Below are positions 22,401-37,400 of a DNA stretch of 64,000 nt, piece by piece (within the stretch, counting starts at the first letter, position 1; every line of letters begins with the position of its first letter). The stretch comes from Gari tellinella (Eukaryota; Mollusca; Bivalvia; Cardiida; Psammobiidae), in NCBI GenBank assembly GCA_922989275.2, contig OV277869.1, positions 21,772,189 through 21,836,188 on the forward strand, in the 5' to 3' direction. The position numbers were made by a program, and so were the translations under genes. The notes below the pieces were generated by a model. The model ran no database searches. It was not told the DNA's origin and worked only from the letters and a program-made list of their open reading frames with translations.

Positions 22401-25400
22401 TGGTAGAGAGGAATAGATGAGAAACAATGTGTTTGGAGATTTCAAACGATAAGCTGTGTGGAGAACTAGTTACATGTACTATTCCCTAGCGACTTGCTGT
22501 ATTAGTGTCCATGTATATGCTAGCGTAAAGCATGCTAAAAGTAAGATTCAAGCTGTTTGCAAATACAAGCCAAATCTTAAAATGTCCCTCCCTATAACGA
22601 CCTCCTCCGAACAACACACATACTCTGTGTATCCAATTGGGTGTCGTTGTAGAGAGGGAACATTGTAATAACGTCCTCTTCACAGTTTTTTAGTTGGTTT
22701 GTACATGTAAATACAGTATAAATGTAGATTCTACAATATTTATCATAATAATATATCATCGGCGCTATATGACCTATTATGTCGCAGTGCCGTAAAAGCA
22801 TACTCGTCCATTCATCAATCAATACCTGAAAGTATTTTTAAAGGACTTGTTTTCAAGCGTTCAGCAATCACAGAGATTCATTAATGAGGGGAGATGATGA
22901 TGATTTCGGCTATTAAATGACCTGAAATCATTGATGAGGGATGATGATGATTTCGGGTATTGGATGACCTGAAGTCGTCATCGTCTCATCTCATCGTCCC
23001 TCATTTATCATCGGCGCTATATGAACTAGTGTGTCGCAAAACCAAACTCATCCATCCATCATTCACTACCTAAGAGTATTTTTTAAAAGAGCAAACTTGT
23101 TCTAAAGCGTTCAGCACAGAGTGTCATTGTGTACAACGACATTTTATGAAAACATCTGATTTGTTTTAAAACCAAACCAAGTTCATTGCATTATTGCATA
23201 TCCCCTGATGAAGACGTAACTGACGAAAGCGCTCGGGAAAATATAATATTATATTTAGTTAGAATAGTGCAGCACTGTAAGAGTAAATTATATCTCAACC
23301 ATATATAATATACTAGTATATACATATATATATATATAATTCTCGTTTAAATGCAAAGGAAACGCAAAAGTAGTTCAGTAAAATGTAGAAAATGACTTGT
23401 TTTAAATTTTGACTTTGAATCTGAGTGGCACATAGTTTGGAGCTTGGTCAGACGCCGGTTATCCGACGTCTGATTTGTCTCCAAACTGTTTGCAATGGAA
23501 ATAATTGTTTTATCGTAAACGCGATTATTTGGAAATAATAACGTCTTTTCTACTCTATGTGTAAATCATATAATACTTACACCAGCCAAAAATCATGTAC
23601 CACACTGTCCGTGTCTTCTCGGTAAAGACGGAAACAAATATCAACATGTGTAGGTAAACGGCCTCAACAAATATCCACATATAGCTAGCCATGAGCACGT
23701 ACTGGTAAACAGTATAGAACAGACGGCATTCCCAGTGCTGTACATATAAAGTATAAATAGTAAAACTCCTCTTTAGGAACAATAGTATGAATACTTATTG
23801 ATTTTATGACAGGTGACCGTTCGAAGCAATGTAAAAGGAAAACAGAAATCGGGTTTCTGTTTTTACCTTCATCTTGTTTTAAGCAGCATATTAATTAAAC
23901 AACTTAGTGACCGTCATAGAAGAACTTCAGTGTAATATGTTCTTTAATCAATCTCAACACAAATGTTGAACGAATATACAGAGAAAAATAATTGCAAATG
24001 TATCAAAATTAATGCATGAAAATTGAAAACAGAAGCTCTTCAATCGGAGAGTTTTCCCTACATTACTCTACATTCTCTGTTAGATATACTGTACAATGTT
24101 GGTACGTTTTGTTGTTTATATGTTACTCGATTTGTCTCTTGGTGCAGTGGCGGAAACATTGGTTGTTCACGTTTAAAGGAAACGGATGAAAACAAAATGT
24201 ATTTGAATGTAGAAAATGTTTATAAAAAAATCTGGCGAATTAAATTTGTCTGAGTGTTGAACAGTAGTTTGAACTATTGTCAGCTGCCAATTTATCCTGA
24301 ACATTGGTCTTGCTTCAAACTATTTGCAACTACATTATTTGTTTTAGCACACAACTTAAATGGGAAGAATGATGTCTTCTTTAATGTACTACATGCAGTT
24401 TTACAAATCAACTTAATCCTTTTTCAGCGATCACATTCAACTCTAGCAATAAGTATACTACTTATTAACAAACAGTGTATCTGTGAAGAGTACACTAGTC
24501 CAATGTAAACAGAGGTCTGCAGGATTTTCACTCGTTGTTATTTAGCATTATTATACCTCAATGTCATTTACAATAATAATTTCCCATAGGCCAGTGTGAC
24601 ATGAAAATACTGTCTTTAAAAATACTGTCGCCCGCTACCATAGGTTACGGAATAGCGTAAATGACGTCAAACCGAAGATGACGTCAAAGGAATGTTAACG
24701 CGCCAAAGCGTCACTTTAGACAACGTTAAAACTTCGATCTACAATTTGAAGCAGTTAGGAAAATCTTTGTATGACAGTGCATTATAACCTATGCACGATT
24801 ACTTAAATAATGAGGGAGATACAGCTTAGAATTTGTATAATTCCTTCAATTCCAATCGTTTTATAACAAATGAATTTCATTATAAATCGCATGCGGATCT
24901 AGTTACATTAATAATTTTATTGTTCTAGCCATTTTAGGAACGATCTAGATTTCATAGTTATGGAACAGGAGTTCGGTATAATAAAATAAATATCACATGT
25001 CTGACAGGGTGACAGTAAAATTGTCAACTATCGGGAAAATACTGTCAACTTCGGCTTCGCCTCGTTAACAGTATTTTTCCGAAAGTTGACAAATTTACTG
25101 TCACCCTGTCAGACATGTGATGTTAATATAAAATTGTATTGTTTAAAAAAATCACCCTTAAACGTAAGATCTGGATCAGACTTCATTCGAAGTTTGAAAT
25201 ATACATGTACGTAGTGTCCATTTGTTAAGAGGTGAATGATGTCAGTTATTTTCATTTAATTTTTTAATTGGCAATCATCAAAAACATTTGTATCTTAAAC
25301 ATGTTAGAGATAAGGAAGTCAAAATATCCGTATTACACTTCAAAACAAATTGATACGTTGCGAAGACGTTATTCTTGTCCATTTTAAACAATTCATACAG

Positions 25401-28400
25401 TCTGATCAGGCTTCAAACTTGTTGCCTCTCAGATTGAATAAAATCGTTGGACATTTCAAACAGATTGTTATTTTCTACGGTTTATTGCAATGCGTTTGCC
25501 CCTCGTACATGTATGCGTTTAAACGGGAAAGCATAACGTGTTCTCCACTGTATGTAAAACTATTACATAATATGTAGAATATTGCAGGTTCTTGAAGATA
25601 CAGACGATTTCCATTACTCTGTGTGGCTAAAACGCAAAAGACCTGATCAGACGCAGGGTTACCAGGTGCTTGATAAGACTTAAAACTGTATGCAATCGAA
25701 ATGATTCTTTTAAGTATTAATGCATTTGTTGGGAAATAATAATATCGTCTGCACTGTACGAAAACAGTAGAAACAGAACATATAACGGGTGTCAATTCGG
25801 TGTACATGTAGTGGTTTTACAGATAATCAACACCCTGCTTGAAAGTTTGATCCCTTGTTCCGCCAGTATTTTAGATGAGATGCTAAAACCTCATTGTGAA
25901 GAGGTTGTATGCAAAGACAAACAAAGTAAAGCGTAAGGCTTGTTTTAAGTATGTTTTGAAGCATTACTCACTCAATATATATTCATTTATTCATTACTTT
26001 TAGGAATCCTGATTAGAATGTGAACTACTGTATGCACCATCAATTGGAAACAATCATTAGTACATGTTACAAGTATAATAAAGTTCTGTTACAACGGCCA
26101 TCCAATTGGAGGCTTGTTATCGATATTAAAGATAGGAGGCTTTCTAGTACATGCACAAGAGAGACCACATTATTTTGTCTCGTTTTAACGAACCTTAACA
26201 CACATGCAATACAGCAGGGATACTTTTAGAAATCAGATGAATGAGTCCTCGGAATGTGCACTCTGTAAAACAATGAGTCCTTGAGACAACATTGAGTCAT
26301 TGAGGTGAAAAATTAACTCAATGTCCCATAACTAATTTCTAGTTTTGAAGACAGATGAGCCCTTAAAGCAGATTAAAAGTTACTTTCAATCTGCTTTTAG
26401 CTACTATTGGCTTATGAGTAATAGGTTAATAAAGGCCAGATAAGCTATTGGTCCATGGGACTAGCAACTCTTTAATTTATGAGCCCCTGGAAAATTTAAT
26501 GAGTAAAGGGCTCGGGATGAACAGGTACAATTATCACTGATACAGTAAAATGTAGAAAATAAAATTCTGACGAGTTGTATTTTTATCTGAAATAAACAGA
26601 TCTGGCTCCCAACAATTTGCAATAAAAAGTTGTTTGAGTACACATCCGTGTGCCAGGAGTGAATAACAGCTTCCCCTAATTACCGAAAAACCGTACCAGT
26701 ATGGTCACTCCAATATTATTTGCCCTAGAATTGAATTCAGATGGTCATCTTAAGGAACAGAACAGAACAAAACTTTATTTTCATCTCAGGCATGGTGGAA
26801 CATCAACGTTAATAAGAAACGTGTCTGCTTTGGTATACGTTATCAATTCGTTGTCATCAGACTTGAAGACCACAAGAGAGTCTTCGTTTAAAATTTTGTA
26901 ATAGCTACAATGTCTTCTTTCATAAGGAAAACTATAATTTATTCATGTGTTTTCCCCATTGGTAGAACAGGGAGTAATGGAAGTACATTAATCAAATTTC
27001 ATCAGTATATGTAATCAACAAGCCAATTTTACTCTTGTTTTTACAGCAAGTTGCAAAATCCCGAAAGGATGAAATGAATTAATACATTTGTATCTCCCAT
27101 TGAGTGCTGTTGTAGAGAGGGAGCACTGTCAATAGGGGACGACGCTTTATGTTCCCGTTAAAAATCAAACTAATCGCAAACTCATTGAAAGATAACTAAA
27201 AACAAAGACATGAACGATGTTTTATAATCTGAATGGCAATCGGATTGTTCAAGCCTAACAAGAGCTGAGTGTCTTGACATCTTATACTCGACGTCTGATA
27301 TGACCCGGATATGATCGAAACGGACATGGTTTAACCTATTATCCCATAGCCTGTTTTAGTACTGAAGACAAATGTCCAATTAAAGCAGGCTGAAAGTATA
27401 GCAGAATGTGCCTTAAGGTTTGAGGCGCATTCTGCTTAACTTTTAGCCTACTTTAAGCTACTAAAAGAAATAAGAAATGCAACTTTTTTAAACTTGAAGT
27501 GTTCCTTTTTCAATAAGTTCTCAATATTTTGCTCGACTTTTCCGTGACTGCACCGAGACAAACTTACCCAGTGATTGGAAAACGTCGTCGAACGCTCACC
27601 TATATCACGAGTAACACGGGCTTAGCGTAAACTAGAGGTCACGTGACTACAGGTAAAGTGTATAGAGTGTACCTGTTCGGTCACATTACAAAATTTATCA
27701 GTCAGACCATGTAAGTAAATTTTAAAAGAAAAAATCTTATCTGGTCGAAGTTGTCAATGCCGCGCATAACAATGATCAACGTCAAGCAGCCGTTCGGATA
27801 CTGGTGGACGTAAGTTCGCAGAGTAACGTTGCAAATCATCTTAGAGTGCACAAAAATACTTTCTTTAGGCTGTATAATCGTCTGCGTGCCACTGGTACAA
27901 CAAATAGCCGTCCTCAAACGGACCGACCCCAAGTGACGTAACGTCGTATTTACGCTTTTATAAGCCGGACACACTTGCGCCACATGTTTCAGACACCCGA
28001 AGACACCGCTAGAAATTCAAGAGCTCCAAATAACATAAGACCTTTCACATGAACTGTGTCAAACAGGCTCCGGAACGCCGGAATAAGAGCAAGACAACCA
28101 CACGTAGGTTTTCCGTTGACAAGCCCACGACGCCAACGTCATGCGGATTGGTTGCAAGTATCGTCCAAAATTATTTTTCATTGTACCACTGGAGGAGAGT
28201 GTTGTTCCCGGGCGAATACAGCCCCGATCTTTTGCCCATTGAACATCTGTGAAACGTCTTGGACTGAAGTTTAGAGACGTCATCATGCACCGACGACACA
28301 TGGCGAATTGAGACGGGCATCAAGAAGAGTGGAATATAATGCCAGTTCGTCAAATTAAAAGACTCATTATTTCTTTGTATATGCGTGTCCGCGTTATCAT

Positions 28401-31400
28401 GGCGGCACATGGGGGGGGGGGGGGGGGGGGTGGGGGGGGGGGGGGGAAATACCAGATATTGACCATATCGTTGGGTCTTCAAACTGACGCTACTTATTCA
28501 ACGTTCTCTCTTCGCCACACTTTCTAAGTAGGCAATATTTCCTAGAATGCAACGTGTTGACAAATGTTCAATGTTGAAAATGTTGAAAACTGCATACTAC
28601 CTAAATATATTACATACCGGTCCGTCCTTGAAAATAACTGTTCCATTTTCATTTTGTTCTACGTCAATGGGAAAACCAAGACCCTGAACAAAACAGTTTT
28701 CTCGTATCGTGTTCATCAACGCCCTCAGCAGGAAGGATACAAATAGGTTAAGGTGTATATAATTCCTAGAACAATGTAGCTTCCTGAAAAAATTAAGCAT
28801 TTCAATATACCGGTACATTTCCGTGTATGTACTTCAGAAATGATCTGAGTTCTTTCGGCGTTTAAGCGAAATAAACGACAGAAAATGATCGGTAAATTTA
28901 ACATGAATCGCGTTTGCCGATCTTTTCCTGTCGTTTATTTGGCTTGGACGTTAAAACATTCAGTTCATTTCTTATATTTATACTATAATAGCTGCAATTT
29001 CAAATATAAAATGATCAATTGATTAGTATTAAAGTATGTTTACTCCATATTAGAGGTTATAACCACGAATAATGTGAACCCTGTAAAGAATAGTCATAGC
29101 GGCGTTGCAGATGCAACGCAACAAAATGATACGCGGAGAGCAGAACTTTAAGACCCGCCTCCTATGCGGAAAGGTGTCCACACGTGCCGCCCCTAGATAA
29201 ATTGCGTTTATATAAAATAAACGTCATCGTGTTCAATGAAATTGAATGGGGTGAATGTAAATATATGTATTTGTTGTTGATACAGTGGAGAAGCCGTTGT
29301 TCTTTCTCGTTTAAATGCAAACGAATCGCAACCGCACTGTATAGATAATAATTAATAAATTACAAGTTTTTAAACGTTCTGCCTATTCATTTTAATTGGA
29401 GTGTCAAACGGTTTGGAGCGTGACTAGACGCCGGGTTACTCGGCGTCTGATCTGGCTCCAAACTGTTTGCAATGAAAAATATGGTTTCAGAGTAAACGCG
29501 TTTTTTGGGAAGGGATAACGTCTTATTCACTGTATGTAGGTTCCATCAGCCAATCCTTCAGGAATATTTTTTTTCTATTTTTGCAACGGTGTCAAATAAT
29601 GTACCAGTAATACTTACTTAAATGCAACCATTATGACGACGGCCAGTGATAGCGACACTAGGGATATACCATAGCCTATATTGTACATCAGTCGGTAGGC
29701 AACGATGTGTCTCTGAAAGAAGATGATTCAGAAATTAACGACTTCTTAAGGAGTTTATCAGGTTATGAACTGAATAGTTTCACGATCAAAGAAAGTAAAT
29801 CTCGAAGTCGGAGCAATGCGGTTCATATTGCCATAAGCCCCGAACATACGTTTATCTCTTAAATTTGCTTTTCCTGTAATGTTTACTTGGTAAAATATTT
29901 CGAATTCAGGAGAATACGTTTAACCCATTACTCAATAAATACCAATTGCAACGCCTTTTTTATTCTCCCACTGAAGAAAATGGTTTCAGTTTATACAGTC
30001 ATGAATATGTACAGTAGGGAATATGTTCAATATCCTTAAAGAGTGTAGCCTAATGCAGGCTGGAAGTAAAGCACAATGTGCCTTATATAATATTGATTGA
30101 TGATTGCCGAGAATATCTTCTGTCATTCAATGAAAAAACATATCTAGTTTGTTAGACATTCCTAAACTGAAGGTTAAATATGTATTTTCTAGCCAGCTAA
30201 ATCACTTCTCGGCACTGGTAAAAGTACAGTGGAGAAAGCGTTATTCTTTCCCGTTCAAACGCAAACGAAACGCAAACGCAAATCGTTAAAATGCAAGAAA
30301 TTACCATTTTTGAGATTTCTAATTATTGCTTTTTAATCCAAGTGGCAAACAATTTGGAGCCTGATCAGACACCGGGTTACCCGGCGTCTGACCTGGCTCA
30401 CAACCGTTAGCAATGAAAACATAGATTTAGCGTAATCACGTTTCTTTGGAAAGAATAACGTTATTTCAACTGTACCTGTTGACGTTTGAAATTAACTACA
30501 TGTAACGTACAGGCTATAAACTTATCAATTGACTTTATATATCTGATTTGCAATGGAAATAATTTGGCATAAACGAATTTATTAGAAATGAATAACGCCT
30601 TCTTCACTGTAATTGATACGAATTTAGAAAACTTTCTAATTACTTTGAACATTTGATGTGGAGTAATTTAAGCATCGCGATTGAAGTTTTAAATCCTGTA
30701 AAGGGGTGTTATTGGATTTCTAATCGAGACATAATTATGATGTATAATATAGTGGATTACGATAGAATATCCAATATTCTTGCATAAAAAGCCGTTCCTA
30801 GGGGGTGCATTAACGAGTACTTTAACGTGTATTAACAAGGCGATTCACGTGCACACGCGCCGTTAATGACCGCTATAGTTATGATTGTTCCGTGGCCCAG
30901 TATAAACAATAACAATGACGGTTTGAACAGCGTTCTGGCCAAACTGCAGCCTACACTGTCAGTACAAAGATGCTGGTGAATGCATTGTTATTGAAATTAC
31001 AAAATAATCACCGTGCGCCAAATACACATAACGGTCATTAAGGCGAAATGCAAAAGTTTTTTTTACTGTAATAACCCTAAGTATTTGGACAGACAATAGC
31101 TAACAAATGGTGTAGACTCCTGGGGGAGCATTCTGGTCGGGATCTAAACAGTTTCCCATTCAGTTTGCACCTTTTGAACTCATTACTATTTAGTTATCCG
31201 GCGTCTGATCTGTTTCCAAACTGTTTACGATGGAAAACTATATTCAAATATAGTTTTAGCATTAACGAGTTTATTGGGGAATAATAGCGTCTTCTCCATA
31301 GTATACAGTCCAACCAAACTTGTACAACTAAATAATTCTGTTGACAGGTGACATTATTAGGTACAGTGGAGAAAACGTTATTCTTTCCCAATAAACGCGT

Positions 31401-34400
31401 TTACGCTAAAACTATTATTTCCTTTGCAAACAGTTTGGAGCCATATCAGACGCCGGTTAAGCCGGTGTCTGATCAGGCTCCAAACTGTTTGCCACTCTGA
31501 AAAGATGAAAGGTCAGAAATGCTGAAAAATTGTCCTTTTCTACATTTTAATGTTTTGCGTTTGCGTTTTGTTTGCGTTTAAAGGGGAAAGAATAACGTTT
31601 TCACCACTTTAGGATGGATACAAAGCAGAACACATCATATAAGTAAACACACTAGGCAAAGTAACTTTTGATTTATTATTAAAACTTGCAGTTAACTCAT
31701 TAATTAAAGCGATAACAAACAGCTTGAATCCCATTTCTCGTATACGAGTTATTTATACATTGTACCGTAATTGTGCACATACATGTACATATTTTTAAAA
31801 TGCCGAACTTTCGACGACAGCGACTTGCTATTATAGATGACATGAAATTGACACAACATCGGCGCTATTATGACAACCTTTGTGTCACAGTTTGCGGCCG
31901 TAAACCCAAATCAATCAATTTTGAAATTGACAAAATCGGCCATCTGACACTCCAATTGGTCTACAACCAGAATGTCCATGACAGCGACTATGTGCATACG
32001 TTGGCGACAGTTAGGCGAAACCTCTCATCCAATAACCACTGGAGCTTTAAATGTACATTTAAAATCAAAATAAAAGTTTGTCCATCTTGATTAATTGCGT
32101 TCTGTTTAAAGTATACATGTACACCGATGCATTGAAAATTATTCTTCGTGTGGCGACCTTGATCAGAGGGCTCCTTTAGGGGATGTTCTGTTCAAAGTTT
32201 ACACTGAGGTAGAAGACAAGTGCATTCCTTGTAAGTACACTGTTTGTAGTGAAGCATAATACTTGCAAGATATACAATTGGTGTGCAATTAGAATAAAGG
32301 AAGCTGTGATATGGAAGAAAATGACTGATATTAATAAAAAAAAATGGAAATGGATCTCAAATATGAAGACAAAAGTTCTTGTTATTATTTATATCTATGC
32401 AAATATTGTGCTTATTGAAATATATTTTATTTGAAATTCTGGTTTTGTACACATATTTCAAGTACTTAAAAAATTACATAGCTCAAGATAATAAATGAAC
32501 TTGGTAAATATACCGAAGCACAATGTAATAGATATGTTCTAAGAAGTTTGAGTAGCCAAAGTAATGCATTTAGGAAATAATTATATTTTAGAAATGGAAT
32601 TAAAAATGAAAAAATTTACATTTATAGAATATTTGAAAATAAGATAAAATCATGCCTTTTACCTGTAGCTCTGTAGTAATTTGATCTTTCAGACTATGTC
32701 TGTTTAACCCTTTACCCTTTATCCAGGTTGTTTATTACAGCATGTTGAAAGTAAAGTAGAAAGTACCTAATGGTATATTCTGCTTTACTTTCAAAATGCT
32801 TTAGGCTCCTTATAGTGCATACATTCATGATTCCATAGTGTTGAACTATTTTGCTCAGTGGAGAAATAGATAAGAGGGGGAAAACTGCATATTGATTGAG
32901 TGATAGGTTAATGTGCAATCAAATTATGTACATGTACATGTAATAGATGTCTTGGGTTAGCTGCTCCTCATTAAACTAAGACTTTTCCTGTTATTTTGAG
33001 ACCAGCCGGGTGATGACTTTGTGTAAACATAAATTCATCATGAGTTAAACTTTGTTTTGTTAAATCTGGTTCATTCTCGTTATTGTCACTGTTCTCTGTT
33101 GAGTAAGCACCAAACACATTCTGTTCACAGTCAATGAGAAAGGATGACTCCAGTACGTGTTAATATTGCAGACTTCTCAAGATTTAGACCAACATCCAAG
33201 GCTGATGGCCAGTGACATCTGGTGATAGAATCTGAAACAACAAACATGCATGAAAATGAATAATAACAGTTTAAACATATAGACAGCGTTATCATCTTAT
33301 TTAGAATTATTTTTGATTCTTTAATGAAGGCATTGATTGAATGAGACAATTCAAATTCAAATCTTTATTTAAAACCTACAAGTAAATCTTACAGACACAC
33401 ACATTTAGAATCTATAACGGCAATGTTGATAAAATAGCATGTCAACCCAAATTCCGTTCCAGCTATTTCAGTAACTGACTCTTAGTACGCTCCTAATATT
33501 TAAATGGCTTACAAAATTATCAAAACATATTTTCAAAATTATTCTAAATTCCTAGACAACTGTAGTATAACAATGGTTACCAAGCACAATGACAGTTAGA
33601 CGTATAGAAAGTTAAAACTTTTAAGTTGAGTCTTATTTGGTTCTTAGACATTGATAAGTCAAATTTCAGTTTTTGCTCATCAAAAACTCAAATCTGACCA
33701 ACCAAACGCTTTAGGACGATTTTAGACTCAACTCAAAAGCTTTATAACCTTGGAGCCAATGTCTCTGACGTAACATTCTAGCACTCTAACGACTAAGCTG
33801 TAGGGACTTGTTGAGTTTCTACAAAGAAAACAGTGGAAAAAAACGTTATTCTCTTAAACTATTGTTTCCATTGCAAACAGTTTGGAGCCAGATCAGATGT
33901 CGGTTTGGAGCCAAATCATACGCCGAGTAACCCGGTGTCTGATCAGGCTCCCAAATGTTTGGTACTCAGATTAAAATAAACAGTCAGAAGTATAAAAAAG
34001 ATGTCATTTTCTCCATGTTAGTGCACTGCGTTTGCATTTCTTTGCGTTTAAAAACGGGAAAGAATAACGTTATCTCCTCTGTGCCTGTGTTCGACAAGTA
34101 CAGTCCCAATGGTGCACCTAAAAAGTGCCCCTTCTCATAATCATAAGAATTGATGGCGTAGAAGTAATAAATAGAAATAGAAATAGACTACACTCGATCC
34201 CGCTAGACTACAGTATGGAGTTATAGCCTAATGTCAGTAATGAGTTAAATAACTGCAATCGACTGCTGGTAATCCATTCATGTGTCTGATATTTATTAAT
34301 AAATATAGCATTATAAATAAAGTCCTACCCTACATGCTAAACTGTAAATCGGTGTACCTGTATTTCCATAGAATTGGTATAGAGAAAGTCTCTGACGTTC

Positions 34401-37400
34401 TGTGTTGCGTCGCACCTGACCGGTCTGTATGCTACGTCTCACGTTGTACCAGACCAACTCATTCAACGTTATTCCAACATCCAACCACATTTCTCCTCAT
34501 ATCCAGATATATTGTAACATTTTCAAGTCCTTGAATTAACGGACGAAGAACAGCATAATGTCTGTTGAGTGCCAAGCGTAAATTACACATGCGAACCGAG
34601 TCGCTTTTAAAAATGGCCGACATTGATAAATCCGGTGCATGTGGCCCTGTATCCAAGCCGTTGATATATCTAAAAGACATGCACATTTTGTAAACAAACT
34701 TGACCTAGGTGCGCGTATTCTGTCAATGTATTAGAGAACGGAGTTAGGTGAAATCCAACAAGAAGGGGAAATAGACATATTTTTATGCAAGAATAGTGTC
34801 AATACACCTGTTTTTCGTGCATTAACATCTGCAGAAGCCCTTGTGCTGTCTTGGAGCCCTCGGCTAAAGCCTCGGGCTTCAAATACAGCCCGCGGGCTTC
34901 TTCAGATGTTAATGCACGAAAAACGGTGTATTAACCCTATATTGTAAAATGTCAACTTTTTCACATTATGTAATACGTACTAATTACAACCTTTATATCC
35001 AGTTATATAAATGTTATCGTAAAACTACAACTGATCACAACTTTAAGGAGTTGGAGTTGACTTGGTTCGATATATAGAGCAACTTCACGTGTAACTATAG
35101 TTCGAACCTCTAGTCAGGCTAAATGGGGGCTGGCGCATGCGCATTAAGGTCGGCAAAGGAACACCGTTTGTCGAACCAATCAAAACTAAGGCTCACTTGT
35201 CAAATGACGTCCCGTCACTATATTCGAACCATCGGTGTTCAGTTAGAACAATAGTCACTATAGACGACTATAGACCGGACTGTAGTTCCACGTGATTTCG
35301 CTCTGAGAGTGAAAAAAACGTCATTCTTTCCCAAATAAAAAAGTGTTTAATATTAAAACAATGAAGTCCTTTGCAAACAGTTTGGAGAAAGATCAGACGA
35401 CGGGACGCCCGTCGTCTGATATGTCTCCAATTTGTTTGCCCATATGATAAAATAATTATAAGAACATGTATTTACAGTGTAAAACTGTTATTCTTTCCTG
35501 TTTATGCTTACGCATCTGCAAACGATGCGAAAACGATACGCAAACTAAACGATAAACGATAAACGCGTTTGAAGGTTTATAAGTGGATTTTGCGTTTGTA
35601 AGCGCATTTTGCATTAATAAATGCGTTTCAATCGGTATACCTTTGTTATCATCGAGACCAATAAATTACACGAATGAAAAAGACCCGAAAGGTATTCAGT
35701 CACCAATAATTGACATGCTTAGTAACTCGGCGTCTGATCTGGATCGAATCATTGATGCAGACCAGATACTGAGTAACTCGTCGTATGATATGGATCCAAG
35801 CATTGGTTCAGATCAATTGATTAGTAACTCTGGCTCCAATCAATGATACGGTTAGAAAATGTCCTCCATGCTATGAAATGGACTTAATTGCATCATTTAT
35901 GCAGTTAGTTATCGTTCTTCATCTACGGGGATATAGAGCGAGAAAAGCCAAACGGGGAAACTGTATTGCGCAATCAACCCATTTTTGATGTAGGGTTTTT
36001 ACGACAGGAGGTTGCTCATGACTGTCCATCGTACATGCAGCTTCGGACTAAAGTGTGTACTTTTAGAGTGGTAGAATACAGTGTGTCCTTTAAAAGGCTC
36101 TATGGATTTTATTTGCAGAATAAACGTGTAGAATTCAATTTCTCAAATAATATCTTTCTACCGCTATTATGATATGGATCTTACAGCGCAGAAGTTATTA
36201 TTTATAAATCACAAAAGGATTTTTAATGACGAAAAGTAAAGCAGATGACACATATTCAGCAGCTAAATATCTGCTGGAATTTAGATTGAAACAAATTGTA
36301 TAACACGTATAAGTAAAAGAAATCACAGAATAACTCATTCGTGATGAAAAGCTGAATAAGTTCAAAAATAAGCTAAAAAAACCTCTCGTAGATATTGTTC
36401 CTTAACAATGTATAACGACAAGTTACTAATGTACATTGGTCAAAATTAGCTCAGATGTTAACAAAAGATGGATAAACGTTATTTTTGCTGAAATAAAGAA
36501 TAAGTTCTGAATGGGAAAACCTGACCGACATGGATTTTCTCCCTTGCGTTTATAAACGGAGTAAACACGTCTATATGTGCATGTAAACGCATAAACGTTA
36601 AACGCGTTTGAAACGCGGTAAGTGGGAAATAATAACAGTTTCTCCACTGTAAAATGTCATTTTCTTTATCTATTGTTATTGCACTACGATTGTGTTTAAG
36701 GTGTGTTTAAACAGAAATAACGTCTTCTCGAGTACGTACAAGTTATTTGATATGTATCGTTATACTATAGCTAATTCCGACTCTGTGGAGTTCTAGTTAT
36801 GGTATCGTGTACAGGGGATATAAAATGAGTGTGTTTTGGTATTGAATTTATTGAACGATTTGGATAAATAATATGACGCTAGCCTTTGGCGGGCAACATG
36901 TCATTCTAAACAACGAGTTCAATTCTGAAAACACTCGAATTTGATATTCTATTTATCACATAAACAACAAATGACACAAATTCTGAACGTTGTCACTTTC
37001 ACTTTCCCTAAGGTAATGGGCAGACTATTCGCCGTAAATGTAATTGGGGTTTTAATCTTCCACAGATAAAAGTAGTACGGAAATGAAATAAAGAAAAACA
37101 ACATCAAATGTTTTGAAAACAGTTAAATAAATATAAAATACAACAACATTTGTACGATTTTTCAGTTAAGGTTTAATGTAAACATTGATTTTCATATTGG
37201 CTGAAAATGAGTATTTGACGCTTACCCCGCCTATTGATGAAACTGTGCCATTGGCCAATCAGAGTCGGTTATTCAGTTCTTTCTTTTTCGTGAAGACTGC
37301 ATTATTCCCGCCAAAATGAAACTCTTGGGGGGGGGGGGGGCAATTGATTGGCAGATTATCGTTGCTGGCAGCTTGAAACAGCTGAGCCAGGTGCGTGTAT

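Noticed and set aside
23195..23245. Hammerhead-ribozyme-like CTGATGA...GAAA at 23207
   Set aside because: The segment between the two conserved boxes does not form a helix II, and no matching stem III/UH part was found.
31773..32090. Possible 105-residue gene
   Set aside because: No family recognised and nothing around it suggests a gene; kept only as a low-confidence open frame.
33715..33815. Minus-strand tRNA-like segment with GTTAGAGTG
   Set aside because: A-box-like word present but the B box position holds GGCTCCAAGG; too weak for a SINE call.
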